Positions 61,108-64,000 of a stretch of 64,000 nt of DNA are shown one piece after another (the first letter of the stretch is position 1; every line of letters begins with the position of its first letter). The position numbers were made by a program, and so were the translations under genes. Origin of the DNA: Emticicia sp043780375 (GTDB lineage: Bacteria > Bacteroidota > Bacteroidia > Cytophagales > Spirosomataceae); contig NZ_JAYWCU010000120.1 of NCBI RefSeq assembly GCF_043780375.1, forward strand, positions 1 to 64,000, written 5' to 3'. A model generated the notes under the pieces. That model had not been told where the DNA came from and searched no databases. It saw only the letters and a list, made by a program, of their open reading frames with translations.

Positions 61108-62337
61108 ATGCTTATAACCAACATCAAACAACTAATCGGAATTAGAGAGAATCCTCACTTGCTACGAGGTAAGGAAATGGCTATTTTGCCTTTTCTCGAA
61201 AATGCCTTTTTAAGAATTGAAAGTGAAAAAATAACCGATTATGGTTTGATGAAAGATTTGGATTTGACTATTGAAACCAATGATATTTATGACGCAAAAG
61301 AAGCTTTTGTAATGCCAACTTGGTGCGATTCGCACACGCATATCGTGTATGCAGGAAGCCGAGAAAATGAGTTTATTCAAAAAATAAAAGGAGTAAGCTA
61401 TGAAGAAATTGCCAAAAATGGTGGTGGTATTTTATTCTCTGCCAGGAAACTTAATGAAACTTCTGAAGAGGAACTTTTTGAACAAGCATGGAATCGCATA
61501 GAAGCCATAAAGAAATTAGGCACTGGAGCAATCGAAATAAAAAGTGGTTATGGACTAAGTATTGAAGGCGAACTAAAAATGCTCCGAGTTATAAAAAAAC
61601 TCAAAAACAAGTCTAATTTGCTTATAAAGGCTACTTTTTTAGCAGCTCATACTTTTCCTTCGGAATTTAAAAATAATCATCAAGGTTATATCAAGCAAAT
61701 AATTGATGAGATGTTGCCTATCATTTTCGAAGAAAACTTAGCAAATTACATTGATGTTTTCTGTGAAAAAGGTTTCTTTTCGATAACAGAAACTGAACAG
61801 ATTTTAGAAGCAGGCAAGCATTTTGGACTTAAACCAAAAATCCACGCAAATCAGCTTCATTGTTCGGGCGGTGTGCAAGTAGGTGTGAAGCATCGAGCCA
61901 TTTCGGTTGACCACTTGGAAACAATGGGAAATGAGGAAATTGATTGTTTGAAAAACTCAAATACCATCGGAACGCTTTTACCATCAGCGGCATTTTTCCT
62001 GAGAATGTCGTATCCGCCAGCTCGACAAATGCTCGATGCAAATCTAGCTATTGCATTGGCAAGCGACTATAATCCTGGCTCTTCGCCAAGTGGAAATATG
62101 CCACTTTTGATAGCATTGAGTTGTATTCAAATGAAAATGACTCCCGAAGAAGCCATCAATGCAGCTACTTTAAATGGAGCGTATGCCATGGAAGTATCTG
62201 ACGAAGTTGGAAGTATTACGAAAGGCAAATTAGCCAATTTGATTTTCACAAAAAAAATGCCTTCACTGGCTTATCTCCCCTACTCTTTCGGTGAAAATTT
62301 GATTGATAATATAATGATTCGGGGGAATTTTCAGTAA
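61108..62337 (+). CDS. hutI: Imidazolonepropionase
   Basis: A 409-residue amidohydrolase that opens the imidazolone ring to N-formimidoyl-L-glutamate. Metal motif DSHTHIVYAGSRENEF (HxH), GGGILFSARKLN, STK-type IEIKSGYGLSIEGELKML, LAAHTFPSEF, IHANQLHCSGGVQVGV, the metal Asp in LASDYNPGSSPSGNM, and the final EAINAATLNGAYAMEVSDEVGSITKGKLANLIF. It has the amidohydrolase layout with a small beta-domain from both ends. The hutG gene follows with only 4 nt between. Confidence 0.95.
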   Translation: MLITNIKQLIGIRENPHLLRGKEMAILPFLENAFLRIESEKITDYGLMKDLDLTIETNDIYDAKEAFVMPTWCDSHTHIVYAGSRENEFIQKIKGVSYEEIAKNGGGILFSARKLNETSEEELFEQAWNRIEAIKKLGTGAIEIKSGYGLSIEGELKMLRVIKKLKNKSNLLIKATFLAAHTFPSEFKNNHQGYIKQIIDEMLPIIFEENLANYIDVFCEKGFFSITETEQILEAGKHFGLKPKIHANQLHCSGGVQVGVKHRAISVDHLETMGNEEIDCLKNSNTIGTLLPSAAFFLRMSYPPARQMLDANLAIALASDYNPGSSPSGNMPLLIALSCIQMKMTPEEAINAATLNGAYAMEVSDEVGSITKGKLANLIFTKKMPSLAYLPYSFGENLIDNIMIRGNFQ

Positions 62338-62341
62338 AATT

Positions 62342-63307
62342 ATGCCAAAACTTAAAACATATCAACAAGACGATTTAAGCCAAATAGTCAAAACCCGCAT
62401 GGGGGAAACAAAATTGGGAGAAAAAATTATTCTAAATTGGCGTGAAGAGAAGGTAAAATTTGTACTTCTTGGCATTGCCGAAGATATTGGTGTGCGAGTC
62501 AATCGGGGTATTGGCGGTACACACACAGCTTGGGAAAGTTTCTTATCGGCATTTCTAAATATTCAAAGCACAAATCAACTTACTGGTGCTGAAATTGGCA
62601 TTTACGGTAGTCTTTCTTTTGATGAATTGAACGAAAACATTAGCTCAGCAAGCGTTGAAATCATTGATAATGAGGTATTTAAAACAATCACCAAGATAGC
62701 AGATTTGGGCAAAAAACCGATTGTCATTGGCGGAGGACATAATAATGCTTATCCAATTATGAAAGGTATGAGTCAATCGAAAAAACGAGCAATTAATGCT
62801 ATTAATTTAGATGCTCATAGCGATTTTAGAGCCAAAGAAGGGCGGCACAGTGGCAATGGATTTCGGTATGCTTATGAAGAAGGTTTTTTACAGAAATATG
62901 CAATTGTGGGTTTACACGAAAACTATAATTCGCAAAACATTCTTGAAGAGATTTCTAAAAACCCTGCTATTCAATTTTCGTTTTGGGAAGATATTTTTTT
63001 GAGAGAAAACCTGACTTTCAAAGAAGCAATTCAGCAGGCTATTACATTTACTGAAAATGCTCAGACAGGCATCGAATTAGACTTAGATTGCATCGAAAAT
63101 ATACTTTCCAGTGCCATGACTCCCTCTGGAATTTCTACGACTCATGCACGGCAATTTCTGCACCAAGTTTCTCAAAATTCAAACGTTTGTTATCTTCATA
63201 TTTGCGAAGGTGCCACACATTTATCCACAGGACAACAAGATTTTAGGACGGGTAAACTAATTAGCTATTTGGTGAGTGATTTTATGAAAGGAATTTTACA
63301 AAAATAG
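62342..63307 (+). CDS. hutG: Formimidoylglutamase (arginase/ureohydrolase family)
   Basis: A 321-residue manganese enzyme that hydrolyses N-formimidoylglutamate to glutamate and formamide. Ureohydrolase motifs: VIGGGHNNAYPIMKG (metal His), NAINLDAHSDFR (DAHSD), GIELDLDCIENILSSAMTPSG (DLD). It also has IGGTHTAWESF near the N-terminus. It begins 4 nt after hutI and completes the formamide-releasing version of the pathway. No regulator or transporter is in the operon within the window. Confidence 0.93.
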   Translation: MPKLKTYQQDDLSQIVKTRMGETKLGEKIILNWREEKVKFVLLGIAEDIGVRVNRGIGGTHTAWESFLSAFLNIQSTNQLTGAEIGIYGSLSFDELNENISSASVEIIDNEVFKTITKIADLGKKPIVIGGGHNNAYPIMKGMSQSKKRAINAINLDAHSDFRAKEGRHSGNGFRYAYEEGFLQKYAIVGLHENYNSQNILEEISKNPAIQFSFWEDIFLRENLTFKEAIQQAITFTENAQTGIELDLDCIENILSSAMTPSGISTTHARQFLHQVSQNSNVCYLHICEGATHLSTGQQDFRTGKLISYLVSDFMKGILQK

Positions 63308-63360
63308 AACGCAAATTTATCTGATTATTAATAATTCATTAGGAATCTGCGTTCTATTTT
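63305..63360. terminator. Bidirectional hairpin after hutG
   Basis: TAGAACGCA (63305-63313) and TGCGTTCTA (63348-63356), loop of 34 nt, followed by TTTTAAAA. It closes the hut operon and also the convergent GH20 gene. Confidence 0.7.
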
Positions 63361-63373
63361 AAAAAATCACAAA

Positions 63374-64000
63374 CTACCTCCCAGCTCTTCTCTCCAATTC
63401 TGCTCTTTTAAGCGTAATCAAATGACCAATTGGTTCTCCAGCACGATAGGTAATCACTCGAAGCGTAATTGCACCGTCGGGTAGTTCAACTGGTTGCGTA
63501 TATTTGGTCGAAAACTTGTCAGGCATTGTATCATCAAATGAATAAAAAATATCTAAATCGCTCAATTCACTACCCAATTCGAGTGTTAGTTTATTATTTT
63601 TATAGCTTGTCGAGATAATTGCATCATAAACTGCTTTTGAATAGCCAAGTTCAGCAACATCGGCACGCTCAAAATGGTTTTCCATACGTTTACTGAAATT
63701 ATCCCAGTTTTTAGCTGATTTCTGCGACCAATAAACTTCTGACAACGCCCATGCACGAGGGTAAGTCATGTATTCGGCATAATGCAAAGTTGGTGTTTGT
63801 TCGCTCCAAAGATTTCCTTGTCCACCCAATATGTACTTTGCCTCAACACCATCAGGCACTGGTTCAAAACTATACGATTTGCTCACACGCAAACCTGCAT
63901 AAATTGGCGGGTCGATGCTATTATCGCCTTGGTTATAATCTAAATAAGCAAAAGTGGTAGGAGTCATTACTACGTCATGCCCCAAATGTGCTGCTTCTAT
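63374..64000 (-). CDS. Glycoside hydrolase family 20 (beta-hexosaminidase), C-terminal part
   Basis: The frame runs open to the right edge (reading ATA GAA GCA GCA CAT TTG GGG), so this is the last 208 residues of a longer gene. GH20 features: HDVVMTPTTFAYLDYNQGD, YSFEPVPDGVEAKYILGGQGNLWSEQTPTLHYAEYMTYPRAWALSEVYWS. The catalytic Asp-Glu pair lies upstream, outside the window. A C-terminal chitobiase/hexosaminidase-type domain follows (LDIFYSFDDTMPDKFSTKYT, VELPDGAITLRVITYRAGE). It releases terminal N-acetylhexosamines from glycans, probably in the periplasm. No signal seen because the start is missing. Confidence 0.88.
   Translation of the reverse strand: MEAAHLGHDVVMTPTTFAYLDYNQGDNSIDPPIYAGLRVSKSYSFEPVPDGVEAKYILGGQGNLWSEQTPTLHYAEYMTYPRAWALSEVYWSQKSAKNWDNFSKRMENHFERADVAELGYSKAVYDAIISTSYKNNKLTLELGSELSDLDIFYSFDDTMPDKFSTKYTQPVELPDGAITLRVITYRAGEPIGHLITLKRAELERRAGR

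Noticed and set aside
57806..63307. hutHUIG as a biosynthetic gene cluster for an unusual lyase product
   Set aside because: HutH has the standard MIO motif and histidine-lyase sequence, and the other three genes complete ordinary histidine degradation.

Overview
This AT-rich window carries about 50 protein genes, two tRNA genes and a few broken pieces. It looks like the chromosome of an aerobic, heterotrophic member of the Bacteroidota, most likely a Cytophagales/Spirosomataceae-type bacterium (Emticicia-, Arcicella- or Leadbetterella-like). That placement is inference. It rests on the families present (DUF2911, DUF1080, DUF5690, ThuA next to a PVC-type cytochrome, the BlaI/M56 pair, SusCD-less sugar clusters), lipobox and SPI signals ending in KAQ or AxAQ, promoters of the form TTG-N20/21-TAnnTTTG, and weak Shine-Dalgarno sequences.

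Layout. 1-4660: an IS3-like element end that cuts off a membrane-protein gene, a vanadium-haloperoxidase/PAP2 lipoprotein, L-serine dehydratase, a peroxiredoxin and a 4-TM protein. 4839-6428: hisIE, a TonB C-terminal-domain protein, and a tRNA-Gly/tRNA-Leu pair with a clear promoter and terminators. 6429-7060: a scar holding the first 42 codons of a type I restriction HsdR gene and an unassigned small ORF. 7085-16409: a multidomain secreted sugar dehydrogenase, a PaaG-like enoyl-CoA hydratase, the K+ transporter kup, a nucleotide-sugar epimerase, hemE and a secreted thioredoxin. 16572-25546: a 24-unit repeat protein ending in a peptidoglycan-binding domain, a DUF2520 oxidoreductase, class II aldolase, a deacetylase, an SGNH hydrolase, a tandem pair of small secreted paralogues sharing a UUCG-hairpin leader, and a DUF1080 lipoprotein. 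25697-30827: a BlaR1-like M56 protease with its BlaI repressor under three palindromic operators, a small lipoprotein and a DUF5690 transporter. 31176-35501: a 1441-residue hybrid histidine kinase with eight PAS domains.

35750-39541: a CcbP-like calcium-binding protein, a PfkB sugar kinase, an AGE-family epimerase and a Tat-exported TIM-barrel isomerase. 39637-44318: a DEAD-box helicase, then a tight four-gene run (DUF2911, DinB, fatty-acid hydroxylase, PQQ-type dehydrogenase). 44418-52335: FKBP, an NAD(P)-binding protein, GH43, an esterase, and a ThuA plus SGNH/propeller/HEAT/cytochrome c operon. 52577-57491: a CAP-domain lipoprotein, a LysR regulator and a SWIM/SNF2 helicase. 57806-63307: a complete histidine-utilisation operon hutH-hutU-hutI-hutG (histidine to glutamate plus formamide). 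63374-64000: the C-terminal part of a GH20 hexosaminidase that continues past the window.

The overall picture is a surface-glycan and sugar scavenger (GH43, GH20, AGE, DUF1080, ThuA, three dehydrogenase-type propellers) with amino-acid catabolism (hut, serine dehydratase). No CRISPR array, complete prophage, rRNA operon or complete defence system is visible. The least explained items are the 24-unit repeat protein, the leader shared by the two small secreted paralogues, and the repeated operator-like motifs.
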